DNA from: Verrucomicrobiota bacterium
Lineage (GTDB): Bacteria; Verrucomicrobiota; Verrucomicrobiia; JAWXBN01
Assembly (NCBI GenBank): GCA_034440155.1
Contig: JAWXBN010000026.1
Coordinates: 1 to 35,726, forward strand
Length of the DNA: 35,726 nt
Direction: 5' to 3'
Shown: piece by piece, positions 25,428 to 33,490 of the stretch
Layout: each line of letters starts with the position of its first letter
Numbering within the stretch: position 1 is the stretch's first letter
The notes under the pieces: generated by a model
Seen by the model: only the letters and a program-made list of their open reading frames with translations
What the model was told of the DNA's origin: nothing
Database searches by the model: none
Made by a program: the position numbers and the translations under genes

Positions 25428-27129
25428 TTTCAGCAAAAAAAAGGCCGGACTCCTTGTACCGGTATTCGCCCTGAGAAGAACCGATGATCTGGGGATCGGG
25501 GACACTCAGGCAGTCAAAGAGACCATTGATTTTTGTAAGGGGGTAGGGGTAGGTGTCCTACAGTTGCTACCTATCAATGAGACAGGCGGGGATAATAGCC
25601 CTTACAATGCTGTCAGTGCCTTGGCTCTCGACCCCGTTTATATCACGATGACACCGGAACAAGTCCCCGGACTTGATCCTGCTCATCTCGCGCAAATTGC
25701 GACCCCGGATGTACTTGGACGGGTTCGTCCTGGCCCGGTGAATTATAGTTTGGTCAAACCCCTAAAACGCAAATTGCTCGAAGCGGCTTATGAAGGGTTT
25801 CTTTCCGGGGGCGACAATCAATCGCGCAAGGCATTTGATACTTTCAAAAATGAGCACAAGGATTGGTTAGGGGATTATTCACTCTTCAGCCTTTTATTGG
25901 AAATCTATCAGGGTGATGCGCGTTGGCCCCAGTGGCACTTGAATCACGTGTGCAGTTCTGCGACTCGGAAATGGATCGCTGCGAACAAGGATAAAGCGGC
26001 TCTAGAAAAGAGGGCTGACTTTTTTGCCTATGTCCAGTGGGTCGCATTCACGCAATGGCTTGAAATCCGAGCTTACGCCGATAAAAACGGGGTTCAGCTC
26101 ATGGGCGATATTCCTTTTGGCGTGAGCCGATACAGTGCCGATGTCTGGGGGAACCCAAAGATATTTGATCTCGATTGGTCAGGCGGAGCTCCTCCCGAGA
26201 CATTCTTTAAATGTGATCCTTTCACCGAAAAATGGGGCCAGAACTGGGGAATCCCCCTCTACCACTGGAAAGAAAATGAAGCCGAGGATTTTGCTTGGTG
26301 GAAAAAGAGGGTTCGCCTGACCTGTAAGGTCTTCAATCTTTTCCGGATCGACCATGTGCTCGGATTCTTCCGGATATACTCTTTCCCTTGGACACCTGAA
26401 AAGAATGGGGAATTTATGAATCTTACACTTGAGCAGGCGAAGGAGAAAACGGGCGGTCTCCTCCCCGGATTCCTTCAATATCCTGATGAACCTGTGGATT
26501 TGGCAGTGAAAAACTCCATTCAGGGATATCGTTTGCTCGATAAGATAAAACAATTTGCTGCGGAAGAAGGGGTTGTCGCCGAGGATCTCGGGGTGGTGCC
26601 ATCCTATGTGAAACCGATTTTAGAGGAGCTCGCTATTCCCGGTTTTACCATTCCGATTTTCGTGAGGGATGAGGAGACTCGTGAATTCCTTTCTCCATCC
26701 GATTACCCGGAGAAAACGCTGATTACCTTTGCCACCCATGATCATCCCCCGATGGCTTCTTATTATGCCGACATTGTGGCGCGTTGGAAAGGCCCCGGCG
26801 GACATGAGGCTTGGCTAGATATAGAACGCCTGATGAGACTCCTTGGCTTGGCACTCGGGAGGCAAGGACAACCTCCCGCCGAGTTTAATCCCCTCATCCA
26901 CGAAGCTATGATGAAGCTCATTTTGGATAATCATTGTTGGCTCGCGGTCTTTATGATTACCGATTTACTCGGGAATACCCAGAGGTTTAATGAACCCGGT
27001 TTGTCCGCGGATTCAAACTGGAGCCAGCGTCTGGATTTCAGCCTCGGCGAACTCAAAGCCCACCCGACCTATTCCGCAGTCGTAGAGCAATTTGCGCTGA
27101 TGGTAAAAGCCAGTGGACGCGCGGGTTAA
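25417..27129 (+). CDS. malQ: 4-alpha-glucanotransferase (MalQ, amylomaltase, GH77)
   Basis: It transfers alpha-1,4-glucan segments between maltodextrins in glycogen or maltose metabolism. Family motifs in order: LLPINETGGDNSPYNAVSA, LMGDIPFGVSRYSADVWG, FRIDHVLGFFRIY with the nucleophile Asp, VVAEDLGVVP with the acid/base Glu, and FATHDHPPM with the third catalytic Asp. The 570-residue length is that of a bacterial GH77 enzyme without large N-terminal additions. ATG at 25417 is the only in-frame choice, since a TAA lies five codons upstream. A strong ribosome binding site is lacking, but the short frame at 25392 may load ribosomes. No other glycogen genes lie nearby. It is divergent from the polymerase gene, with GCAAWTTGC copies at 25692, 25769 and 27087. 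Confidence 0.96.
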   Translation: MPIDFSKKKAGLLVPVFALRRTDDLGIGDTQAVKETIDFCKGVGVGVLQLLPINETGGDNSPYNAVSALALDPVYITMTPEQVPGLDPAHLAQIATPDVLGRVRPGPVNYSLVKPLKRKLLEAAYEGFLSGGDNQSRKAFDTFKNEHKDWLGDYSLFSLLLEIYQGDARWPQWHLNHVCSSATRKWIAANKDKAALEKRADFFAYVQWVAFTQWLEIRAYADKNGVQLMGDIPFGVSRYSADVWGNPKIFDLDWSGGAPPETFFKCDPFTEKWGQNWGIPLYHWKENEAEDFAWWKKRVRLTCKVFNLFRIDHVLGFFRIYSFPWTPEKNGEFMNLTLEQAKEKTGGLLPGFLQYPDEPVDLAVKNSIQGYRLLDKIKQFAAEEGVVAEDLGVVPSYVKPILEELAIPGFTIPIFVRDEETREFLSPSDYPEKTLITFATHDHPPMASYYADIVARWKGPGGHEAWLDIERLMRLLGLALGRQGQPPAEFNPLIHEAMMKLILDNHCWLAVFMITDLLGNTQRFNEPGLSADSNWSQRLDFSLGELKAHPTYSAVVEQFALMVKASGRAG

Positions 27130-27167
27130 AAAAAAAGAACTCTCCCTAACGATAGATTTGGGAGGTT
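27128..27167 (-). terminator. Rho-independent terminator downstream of fabH
   Basis: On the minus strand, AACCTCCC pairs with GGGAGAGTT (one bulged base) around a 13-base loop, followed by C and a run of nine T. It lies 48 bases past the fabH stop and abuts the convergent malQ stop. It should end the DUF177-rpmF-plsX-fabH transcript. Confidence 0.8.
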
Positions 27168-27214
27168 CCCCATGGTAGTAAAATGATGAAGGGAACCATC
27201 TCGGGACTAAAAGG

Positions 27215-28228
27215 TTACCACTCGATAATGGTACAGCCCCAAGTCAGTCCACCGCCGAAGGCGACCATAAGGATCAGGTCGCCGGATTTGAGGCGGCCTT
27301 CCTCGACAGCTTCATGGAGGGCGATACCGATAGAAGCGGCGGAGGTATTTCCGTATTTATGGACATTGACTATAAGACGGTGGTCGGTAACACCCAGACG
27401 CTGGGCGACGGCATCGATAATACGGTTGTTGGCTTGGTGGGGAATAACCATGGCGAGGTCGGAAGCTTTGAGCCCAGCCTTTTCAAGGGTATCCACAGCC
27501 ACTTGGCTCATGGAGGTGACAGCTTGTTTAAAGGTCTCCTTGCCATTCATCTTGATGTAATGTTGGCGGGAGTCGACGAGCTCCTGAGAGATGGGCATTT
27601 TGCATCCGCCGCCAGGGATATTGAGGATATCATGGTATCCCCCATCAGCAGCAAGGGTGGTTTTAATCACGCCACGTTTGCCTTTTTTGGCAGGTTGCAT
27701 GACGATAGCGGCGGCCCCATCACCGAAGAGGACGCAGGTATTACGGTCAGTCCAGTCCAGCAAGGAGGTGAGTTTGTCCGCACCAATGACCAGAACGTTA
27801 TTATAAGTGCCGGTAGCAATAAAATTCCGGGCTGTCTCTATGCCGTAGATGAAACCAGCACAGGCTGCCTGGAGATCGAAAACAGCCGCATTTTTTGCGC
27901 CGATTTTATGCTGGATCCAGCAAGCAGTGGACGGGAATACGGTGTCAGGAGTGACTGTTGCGCAAATAATCAGGTCGATATCCCCCGGTTCGAGCCCGGC
28001 ATTTTTTATGGCCATGAGGGAAGCTTTTGACGCCATGTCTGAGGTCATCTCGTCTTTGTGCGCAATCCGGCGTTCTTTAATTCCCGTGCGGGTCGTTATC
28101 CATTCATCCGTGGTCTCGACGATTTTGGTCAGATCGTGGTTAGTTAAAACCTTTTCAGGGACGTAAAAGCCTGTTCCTACAATTTGGGCGGAACGAATAT
28201 TTTGGTGCAACATATTCTCTGCTGACAT
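27215..28228 (-). CDS. fabH: Beta-ketoacyl-ACP synthase III (FabH)
   Basis: FabH condenses an acyl-CoA primer with malonyl-ACP to start fatty acid synthesis. The Cys-His-Asn triad is visible: LQAACAGFIYG (Cys), VIPHQANNRII (His) and HKYGNTSAASIGIAL (Asn). Other hallmarks are TTDEWITTRTGIKERR and LFGDGAAAIV, and GGGLTWG near the C-terminus. It has 337 residues, slightly long because of about ten N-terminal residues before the usual beginning; an internal ATG at 28213 would shorten them. It follows plsX by 12 bases on the same strand in the widespread plsX-fabH order. Confidence 0.97.
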   Translation of the reverse strand: MSAENMLHQNIRSAQIVGTGFYVPEKVLTNHDLTKIVETTDEWITTRTGIKERRIAHKDEMTSDMASKASLMAIKNAGLEPGDIDLIICATVTPDTVFPSTACWIQHKIGAKNAAVFDLQAACAGFIYGIETARNFIATGTYNNVLVIGADKLTSLLDWTDRNTCVLFGDGAAAIVMQPAKKGKRGVIKTTLAADGGYHDILNIPGGGCKMPISQELVDSRQHYIKMNGKETFKQAVTSMSQVAVDTLEKAGLKASDLAMVIPHQANNRIIDAVAQRLGVTDHRLIVNVHKYGNTSAASIGIALHEAVEEGRLKSGDLILMVAFGGGLTWGCTIIEW

Positions 28229-28240
28229 ATGACAAATAGT

Positions 28241-29275
28241 CTAACGAAGCGCGTCAGCAGGGAAAGATTTATTTTGAGAGACCTCTTTTAAAACCCGGAT
28301 CACGTGGTCATTGAAATGGTGCTGCACAAAGTCTCCTGCACGGTGGATGGTTGTCTGGATAGCCCGGGGCGAAGCTGAGCCATGCGCTTTTAAGCACAGA
28401 CCATTGATGCCTAAGAGTACCGCGCAACCGAATTCATCCGGATCAGCCCCTTTTTTCAGGTCAGCGAAGGAACCTTTCATCAGGAGTGCCCCGATTTTGC
28501 GGATGAGACTTTTTTTGACGGATTTTTTAATCCAGTAACCCACAGCACGGAAAGTGTCTTCAGCTGTTTTGAGGATCGTATTTCCCGTAAGGGCATCGGT
28601 GATCAAAACATCAAATTTATCGGAGAAAATCTCGTGCCCGTCGAAATTCCCGCAGAAATTCAACCCGCTGGTTTTTAAAAGCTGGTGGGTGGCGATAATT
28701 AAATCATTCCCCTTATTCTCCTCGGTGCCGATCGAGTAAAGACCGATGCGAGGATTTTTAATGCCGAATACTTTTTCAGCATAGAGGGAGCCCATGTAAG
28801 CATATTGGAGCATATGTTCAGGCTTCGGATCAATATTGGCCCCGGCATCCATCAGGATAAAACGGCTATCCCGCCCGGGCATGAGGCAGGCCAGACCGGG
28901 ACGGTCGACACCTTCTAGTGTACGGAGTTTAAGGTGGGATATACTAAAGTATGCCCCGGTATTCCCAGCAGAAATCACAATATCCGCTTTGCCGTCATTC
29001 ACGAGGCTAACGGCTTTAGAGAGGGAGGAATCTTTTTTGCGGCGGACGGCAATAATCGCATCCTCATCCATTTCCACAACTTGTGAAGCATGGACAATTT
29101 GCACCCGTGAATCATTCGACATACGGTGCTTTTCGAGTTCCGATTTAATCCGGGACTCGTCGCCGACCAAAAAGAGGGTTTTTATACGGGCATCAGAGCG
29201 CAGCGCAAGGGCTGCTCCCTCGATAATATTTTGTGGGGCGTGGTCTCCGCCCATGGCATCCAATGATACTCTCAT
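28241..29275 (-). CDS. plsX: Phosphate acyltransferase PlsX
   Basis: PlsX makes acyl-phosphate from acyl-ACP, the substrate for PlsY in phospholipid synthesis. It begins with the signature MRVSLDAMGGDHAP, followed by SAGNTGAYFSISHLKLRTLEGVDRP and ALTGNTILKTAEDTF. Length is 344 residues, normal. It lies in the common rpmF-plsX-fabH order, linking ribosome and membrane synthesis. Unlike a simple read-through arrangement, an apparent terminator hairpin separates it from rpmF, so its expression may depend on read-through or its own promoter. Confidence 0.97.
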   Translation of the reverse strand: MRVSLDAMGGDHAPQNIIEGAALALRSDARIKTLFLVGDESRIKSELEKHRMSNDSRVQIVHASQVVEMDEDAIIAVRRKKDSSLSKAVSLVNDGKADIVISAGNTGAYFSISHLKLRTLEGVDRPGLACLMPGRDSRFILMDAGANIDPKPEHMLQYAYMGSLYAEKVFGIKNPRIGLYSIGTEENKGNDLIIATHQLLKTSGLNFCGNFDGHEIFSDKFDVLITDALTGNTILKTAEDTFRAVGYWIKKSVKKSLIRKIGALLMKGSFADLKKGADPDEFGCAVLLGINGLCLKAHGSASPRAIQTTIHRAGDFVQHHFNDHVIRVLKEVSQNKSFPADALR

Positions 29276-29292
29276 ATAAGAAATGGCTTAAC

Positions 29293-29327
29293 AAAAAATG
29301 CCGCTTCCTTTTCACAGGTAAGCGGCA
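29293..29327 (-). terminator. Intra-operon terminator or attenuator between rpmF and plsX
   Basis: On the minus strand TGCCGCTT pairs perfectly with AAGCGGCA around a 13-base loop, followed directly by six T. It sits 30 bases past the rpmF stop and just upstream of plsX. It meets the criteria of a rho-independent terminator and would reduce plsX-fabH expression relative to DUF177-rpmF. Confidence 0.82.
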
Positions 29328-29356
29328 AAATCTTTTAGATTTGAATTTCTATCGAA

Positions 29357-29542
29357 TTATTTCGCCGCTTCCACAGTGATCACCTGACGGCCTTTGTAAA
29401 GACCAGTCGCCGGGTTGATCCGATGAGGAATGAAGCTAGTGCCTGATTCTTTGTCGAAAGCGAGTTGACCAGCTTTCCAGCGCTTTGCGGCGCGGCGTGA
29501 ACGGAGGCGTGATAGTGATGTTTTGCGTTTTGGTGTACCCAT
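29357..29542 (-). CDS. rpmF: Ribosomal protein bL32, cysteine-free form
   Basis: This is a small protein of the large ribosomal subunit. It begins MGTPKRKTSLSRLRSRRA and ends YKGRQVITVEAAK, the family pattern, with PHRINP in between. Length is 61 residues. The four Cys that bind zinc in the C+ form are replaced: the aligned positions read Asp, Ser, Asn and Thr. It is therefore a zinc-independent C- form. AAGAAAGG precedes the ATG. It lies between the DUF177 gene and plsX in a conserved arrangement. Confidence 0.95.
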   Translation of the reverse strand: MGTPKRKTSLSRLRSRRAAKRWKAGQLAFDKESGTSFIPHRINPATGLYKGRQVITVEAAK

Positions 29543-29559
29543 AAACTGTACCTTTCTTA

Positions 29560-30048
29560 TTATTCTTCAGGATTTTTTAATTGATCTAAGACTCCCCATA
29601 CATCCGCAGGGGATTTCTCGTCCGGAAATTCATTATTCTCACCGATGTCAGTATCTGCTTGGCGCACCGACTCGAAAGGGTAGGAGTATGGGCATAAACC
29701 TTTGGAAGTCAAGGGGCACTTTGGGATAATTGGCAAACGGAGCAGGATTTCTTCCCGTATCTCCTCTGTCAGGTCTATCTCATCCCCTTGGATATCCACT
29801 GTCACGGCAAAGTTTTTGAGGTGCAGTTTAACCGGAAAATATTCAGAACACCGTCCACAAATGGCCCGGATACTGGCTGTAATACTCCCGGTGGCGGTGA
29901 CAATCTCGGTCGCTTTTAAGAGGAATAGACGGTATTGAATCGCCTCTTTTGCGTCAACTAGTTTATCATCAACGCTTAAGATCGATCCTGGCAACTCGCC
30001 CTCGAACTCTTTTCCATCATCGGGAATGTCTGTTATAAATATTTTCAC
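29560..30048 (-). CDS. DUF177 / YceD family protein
   Basis: This is a member of the conserved family encoded next to rpmF in most bacteria, implicated in 23S rRNA accumulation. The CGRC motif in the middle (AICGRCSEYFPVKL) and a later CPLTSKGLCPY match the family, as does the acidic segment GDEIDLTEEIREEILLRLP. Length is 162 residues, normal. The start is GTG at 30048; no ATG fits. It is the first gene of the rpmF-plsX-fabH run, 17 bases upstream of rpmF, and divergent from the Fur-family gene. Confidence 0.9.
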   Translation of the reverse strand: MKIFITDIPDDGKEFEGELPGSILSVDDKLVDAKEAIQYRLFLLKATEIVTATGSITASIRAICGRCSEYFPVKLHLKNFAVTVDIQGDEIDLTEEIREEILLRLPIIPKCPLTSKGLCPYSYPFESVRQADTDIGENNEFPDEKSPADVWGVLDQLKNPEE

Positions 30049-30068
30049 GCAAAATTATAGGTTTTCTA

Positions 30069-30084
30069 TTGAGACTATTCTCAA
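30069..30084. promoter_or_regulatory. Perfect 16-base inverted repeat between DUF177 and fur (candidate Fur-family operator)
   Basis: TTGAGA-CTAT-TCTCAA lies in the 78-base divergent region, 43 bases upstream of the Fur-family ATG. The complement reads TTGAGAATAGTCTCAA, which shares the GAGAAT element of some Fur boxes although the spacing is not the classical one. It is well placed for autoregulation of the regulator and possibly of the ribosomal/lipid operon. It is inferred from position and symmetry only. Confidence 0.45.
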
Positions 30085-30126
30085 TTTTAGATTGTCAAAA
30101 ATGAGAAGTCAAACTAGTTTAGCGGC

Positions 30127-30585
30127 ATGTTGCAGGAAACCAAGAAAAGAGTCATCAGTTTTATGGAGTCCAAGGGTCTGCGTGTGACCGGTCCCCGGTT
30201 GGCGATTGTTGAGGCTGCCTTTAATACAACAAAACACTTTACTGCGGAAGAGCTCCTCGACATGGCGCGCGTGCTCGATAAGAGCGCTTCCCGCGCGACC
30301 GTTTACCGTACATTACCGATATTGGTGGAGAGTGGTCTCCTCCGTGAGATGGATTTTGGAAAGAACTGCAAATACTACGATCCGAACTATGCGGAGCATC
30401 CAAATCACAACCACATTATTTGTCAGGATTGTGAAAAGATTTTCGAATTTGACGAGGATAAGATTGAAGAAATCGAGGAGGAAGTCTCTCGGAAAATGGG
30501 CTTTAAACTCGAAGGCCAGAATCTCCAGCTCAGGGGAAGCTGCGAAAAGCTTAAGTCCATAGGTTCTTGCACCCATAAAGAGTAA
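30127..30585 (+). CDS. Fur-family metalloregulator
   Basis: This is a DNA-binding transcriptional regulator of the Fur/PerR/Zur family. The winged-helix region is clear (GLRVTGPRLAIVEAAF, then SASRATVYRTLPILVESGLL), followed by the metal and dimerisation region EHPNHNHIICQDCEKIFEF. The first CxxC pair (CQDC) is present. The second Cys pair near the C-terminus is irregular, CEKLKSIGSC, with eight residues between the two Cys rather than two. The structural zinc site may therefore be altered. The metal or signal (iron, zinc, manganese or peroxide) cannot be told. Length is 152 residues. It starts at an ATG without a strong ribosome binding site. It is divergent from the DUF177-rpmF-plsX-fabH run and ends nine bases before the stop of the opposing AraC gene. 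Confidence 0.93.
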   Translation: MLQETKKRVISFMESKGLRVTGPRLAIVEAAFNTTKHFTAEELLDMARVLDKSASRATVYRTLPILVESGLLREMDFGKNCKYYDPNYAEHPNHNHIICQDCEKIFEFDEDKIEEIEEEVSRKMGFKLEGQNLQLRGSCEKLKSIGSCTHKE

Positions 30586-30594
30586 AAGTTACTT

Positions 30595-31329
30595 TTAAAG
30601 GCTGTCTTGGTAGGTTTGGGGAGATTTGCCCGTGACCTTTTTAAATTGCCGGGAAAAATAATAGGGATCTTCGAATCCGACTCGCGCGGCGACTTCCTTG
30701 ATTTTTAAACCCCTGACTTGCATGAGTTGACAGGCTTCTTTTATTCGTAGATCCGTGAGGAAATTCAATGGTGTTTTTCCGATCGTTTTCATGAATAATT
30801 TTCTCAAGTGATCCGGACTGACCCCGAGTTTCTCTATGGCTTGGCTGAGCTGAAATCCTGAATTGCCGATATTGTCAAAAAGCAGATGACGGAGTTTCTC
30901 CACTGATGGATGGATATCCTGCGAAGTAGACCAACGATCAAAGAGGAGGATGATGGCGTCAAAAAGGTGTTGAGAGATGTAATAAGAGTTTTTTTGGCCA
31001 AAACGCATTTCTTTGAGGATCATGGTGCTCAGGGAGAGGAATTCCTGTTGGGGGGTATCCTGATAAACCATGACGCCCCCGGTTTTTGAAAAGGGAAATT
31101 CATCCGTCCCCATATGAATATTCCGGTAACCTTCCTCACTGACCTCCTCTTGGGGAATATGGGGCGGCATACAGATAATGGTGCCCGGCTGGAAGGCAAT
31201 CCATTCTTTTCCGATCCGGGTTTTGCCTTGCCCGTGGGTGTAAAGGACCAGTTCCCAATGTTTATCCTTGTGCTCGGGGTACCGCATGAGGGGTTCGGGG
31301 AGAAACCCGATTCCAAGGAATTTGGCCAT
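30595..31329 (-). CDS. AraC-family transcriptional regulator
   Basis: The N-terminal half is a cupin-like sensor (RYPEHKDKHWELVLYTHGQG, then FQPGTIICMPPHIPQEE), suggesting binding of a small ligand. The C-terminal 100 residues hold the two helix-turn-helix motifs of AraC/XylS regulators (LGVSPDHLRKLFMKTIG and GFEDPYYFSRQFKKVTGKSP). I start it at ATG 31329; a TTG at 31341 in the same frame adds four residues and cannot be excluded. Regulators of this cupin-AraC type often control a neighbouring catabolic gene, and here the divergent neighbour is the PhyH-family dioxygenase. Confidence 0.92.
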   Translation of the reverse strand: MAKFLGIGFLPEPLMRYPEHKDKHWELVLYTHGQGKTRIGKEWIAFQPGTIICMPPHIPQEEVSEEGYRNIHMGTDEFPFSKTGGVMVYQDTPQQEFLSLSTMILKEMRFGQKNSYYISQHLFDAIILLFDRWSTSQDIHPSVEKLRHLLFDNIGNSGFQLSQAIEKLGVSPDHLRKLFMKTIGKTPLNFLTDLRIKEACQLMQVRGLKIKEVAARVGFEDPYYFSRQFKKVTGKSPQTYQDSL

Positions 31330-31398
31330 GGCATCAAACAAGCAAAAATATCGTTTTTGTCCATCATCTTATTGATTCTGTCTATGGAGAAAGAGGAG

Positions 31399-31413
31399 AA
31401 GAATGGTATTCTT
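31399..31413. promoter_or_regulatory. 15-base palindrome in the AraC/PhyH divergent region
   Basis: AAGAAT-GGT-ATTCTT is a perfect 6-3-6 inverted repeat, 43 bases upstream of the PhyH ATG. AraC regulators usually bind direct repeats, so this might instead be the site of another factor. It is a candidate only. Confidence 0.28.
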
Positions 31414-31455
31414 TACACAAGATTCAATTAAAAACCCCTAATCAAAACAAACCCT

Positions 31456-32244
31456 ATGTCATACACATTCACCCAAACCCAAATCGACGACTTCCACCGG
31501 GACGGCTACGTCATTGTCCGCAATTTTTTTAGCAAGGAACAAATGGATCTCCTGCTCGAAGTAACCAAAAGTGACCTCGGCATTATCGGGACGGCATGGG
31601 ATATGCCAGATGCCAAAGGCCGTAAAAGTAAACTGAAACTTTGGGACTTTGCCGGGGAAGACCTCTACGGCATGTTTTCGCGTTGTGAGAGTATCGTTTC
31701 GAATGTCGAAAAACTGCTCAATAGTCCGGTTTACACATTTCATAATAAAATCATGATGAAAGAACCTCTTGTGGGCGGGGCGTGGGAGTGGCACCAGGAT
31801 TATGGGTACTGGTATAATGACAAAGTCCTTTCCCCTGACCTCGTCAGTGTCATGGTCGCCATCGACCGCGCTAATAAAGAAAATGGCTGCCTTCAGGTCC
31901 TCAAGGGTTCACACCGCCTAGGCCGGGTGAACCATGGGACAGTGGGGAATCAAGCTGGTGCAGATTTAGAAAGGGTGGAAGGTGCCAAAAAGCGTTTTGA
32001 CCTTGTCCATGTGGAGCTCGAAGCCGGCGATGCCTGTTTCTTTCATAGTAATACACTGCATAGCTCTGCGGCCAATGAATCCCCTAATCCCCGGTGGAGT
32101 ATGATCTGCTGTTATAATGCGGTTTATAACACCCCCTTTGACGGAGGCCAAAGCCACGGGGGGGATTACAGACCGGTTAAGAAAGTGCCTGATTCCAAAA
32201 TCCTTGAAGTAGGTGCACGCAGCGATTTTTCAGTGGCTAAATGA
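31456..32244 (+). CDS. Phytanoyl-CoA dioxygenase (PhyH) family Fe(II)/2-oxoglutarate oxygenase
   Basis: This is a non-heme iron, 2-oxoglutarate-dependent oxygenase. The N-terminus FHRDGYVIVRNFFSKEQMD is typical of the family. The iron triad is visible as H-x-D in WEWHQDYGYWY and the distal His in ACFFHSNTLHSSAANES; NPRWSM supplies the Arg expected to bind 2-oxoglutarate. Length is 262 residues. The substrate is unknown; PhyH-family members hydroxylate very varied small molecules. It is divergent from an AraC regulator that probably controls it. Its stop overlaps the convergent mnmA stop by eight bases. Confidence 0.9.
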   Translation: MSYTFTQTQIDDFHRDGYVIVRNFFSKEQMDLLLEVTKSDLGIIGTAWDMPDAKGRKSKLKLWDFAGEDLYGMFSRCESIVSNVEKLLNSPVYTFHNKIMMKEPLVGGAWEWHQDYGYWYNDKVLSPDLVSVMVAIDRANKENGCLQVLKGSHRLGRVNHGTVGNQAGADLERVEGAKKRFDLVHVELEAGDACFFHSNTLHSSAANESPNPRWSMICCYNAVYNTPFDGGQSHGGDYRPVKKVPDSKILEVGARSDFSVAK

Positions 32245-33358
32245 TAGAAACCATTTCTTGGGCGGGGGCATTGGCGATCTTTGCCTCCCGCATGATCCAT
32301 CCGCCGCCTAAGACCACGTCGTCGTCATAAAGCACACAGGCTTGCCCCGGTGTCACAGCGCGTTGGGGTTCATCAAGTTTGATCAAGGTCTCATTTTCAT
32401 CGAGGGAAATGACTGTTCCCATGGCCCCCGGGTGTGAATAACGGATTTTGACCGAAGCACGGATGGGGCCTGTAGGCCTTTCGATCCCTGACCAGCTGGC
32501 CCGGTCGATCTTAAATTCCGAGACGAAAAGATCCTCTTGGTCACCCACGATGACCCGGCTGGTATCCGGATCGATATCGATGACGTAACGGGGTTTGGGA
32601 CTGCCCCCGGGTAACCCCTTACGTTGTCCTATGGTAAAGCGTTCGATGCCGTCATGGTCAGCGATGAATTTTCCCTCCTTATCGTAAATACCCCCCTTGG
32701 AGAAATTCTCCGCGCCCACCCGTTTTTCGAGGAATGCCGCATAGTCATTACCGGGAACAAAACAAATCTCGAAGCTGTCTTCCTTGTCATAGGTTTTCAG
32801 CCCGAGCTCCTTCGCGATAGCCCTGATTTCAGGTTTGGTTTTATCACCCAAAGGCATGACTGAATGACGGAGTTGTTCCTGATCGAGGCTGAAAAGGAAG
32901 TAAGACTGGTCTTTTTTACGGTCAGCCCCTTTACGCAAAATCATCCGCCCGTTGCGTTCCTCGATAATCGCATAGTGGCCGGTGGCAACAAAGGTCGCCC
33001 CGAGGGATAGGGCTTTTTGTTGGAGGGACCCAAATTTCATGTGTTCATTACACATGACGCAGGGGTTTGGGGTTCGTCCTTTTTTGTATTCGCTCGTGAA
33101 ATAATCAATGATGATTTTTTCAAATTCCTTGGCCTCATCCACTACGTAGTGGGGCATGCCTAGGGCGTGGCAAACGGCGCGTGCATCGGCGACGGCTTGG
33201 GGGCCGCAACACTTCTCCTCGGCATGGCTCATACATTTTTGCCATACCTTCATCGTGATTCCGATGGGCTCATATCCGGCTTGTTTGAGGAAATAGGCGG
33301 CGACGGAGGAGTCGACTCCCCCGCTCATTCCAATGATGGCACGTCCTTTTGATGTCAT
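32237..33358 (-). CDS. mnmA: tRNA-specific 2-thiouridylase MnmA
   Basis: MnmA thiolates U34 of tRNA-Lys, tRNA-Glu and tRNA-Gln. The N-terminal PP-loop GMSGGVDSSVAAYFL is present, with catalytic cysteines in NPCVMCNEHMKFG and FEICFVPGNDY, and the C-terminal signature VVLGGGWI. I place the start at ATG 33358, four residues before the PP-loop strand (373 residues). The longer frame to 33520 lacks family similarity and crosses a terminator hairpin. A Cys-rich insert CMSHAEEKCCG early in the protein occurs in some lineages. The 3' end overlaps the dioxygenase gene on the other strand. Confidence 0.97.
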   Translation of the reverse strand: MTSKGRAIIGMSGGVDSSVAAYFLKQAGYEPIGITMKVWQKCMSHAEEKCCGPQAVADARAVCHALGMPHYVVDEAKEFEKIIIDYFTSEYKKGRTPNPCVMCNEHMKFGSLQQKALSLGATFVATGHYAIIEERNGRMILRKGADRKKDQSYFLFSLDQEQLRHSVMPLGDKTKPEIRAIAKELGLKTYDKEDSFEICFVPGNDYAAFLEKRVGAENFSKGGIYDKEGKFIADHDGIERFTIGQRKGLPGGSPKPRYVIDIDPDTSRVIVGDQEDLFVSEFKIDRASWSGIERPTGPIRASVKIRYSHPGAMGTVISLDENETLIKLDEPQRAVTPGQACVLYDDDVVLGGGWIMREAKIANAPAQEMVSII

Positions 33359-33421
33359 AGAAGTGGCTAATTTAACCGATCCCAGTGCAAATTGCAAAAT
33401 AAACTCTGGGGGACGGAGCAG

Positions 33422-33457
33422 AAAAAACGGGAATGCCGGATCTTTTTGAGGCATTCC
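33422..33457 (-). terminator. Rho-independent terminator for the Thr/Gly-rich gene
   Basis: On the minus strand GGAATGCC pairs perfectly with GGCATTCC around a 12-base loop, followed by CG and six T. It lies about 80 bases past the stop of the 33538 gene and upstream of mnmA, so it separates the two units. Confidence 0.75.
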
Positions 33458-33490
33458 TGCGAGGGTGATTGGAGGAATTTGCCCGAGGAG

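Noticed and set aside
27314-28030. 238-residue plus-strand frame opposite fabH
   Set aside because: fabH with its catalytic triad occupies the minus strand; the plus frame is a shadow.
30586-30599. AAAAGTTACTTTT palindrome between fur and araC as a terminator
   Set aside because: The stem is almost all A-T and too weak; it partly overlaps the araC stop region.
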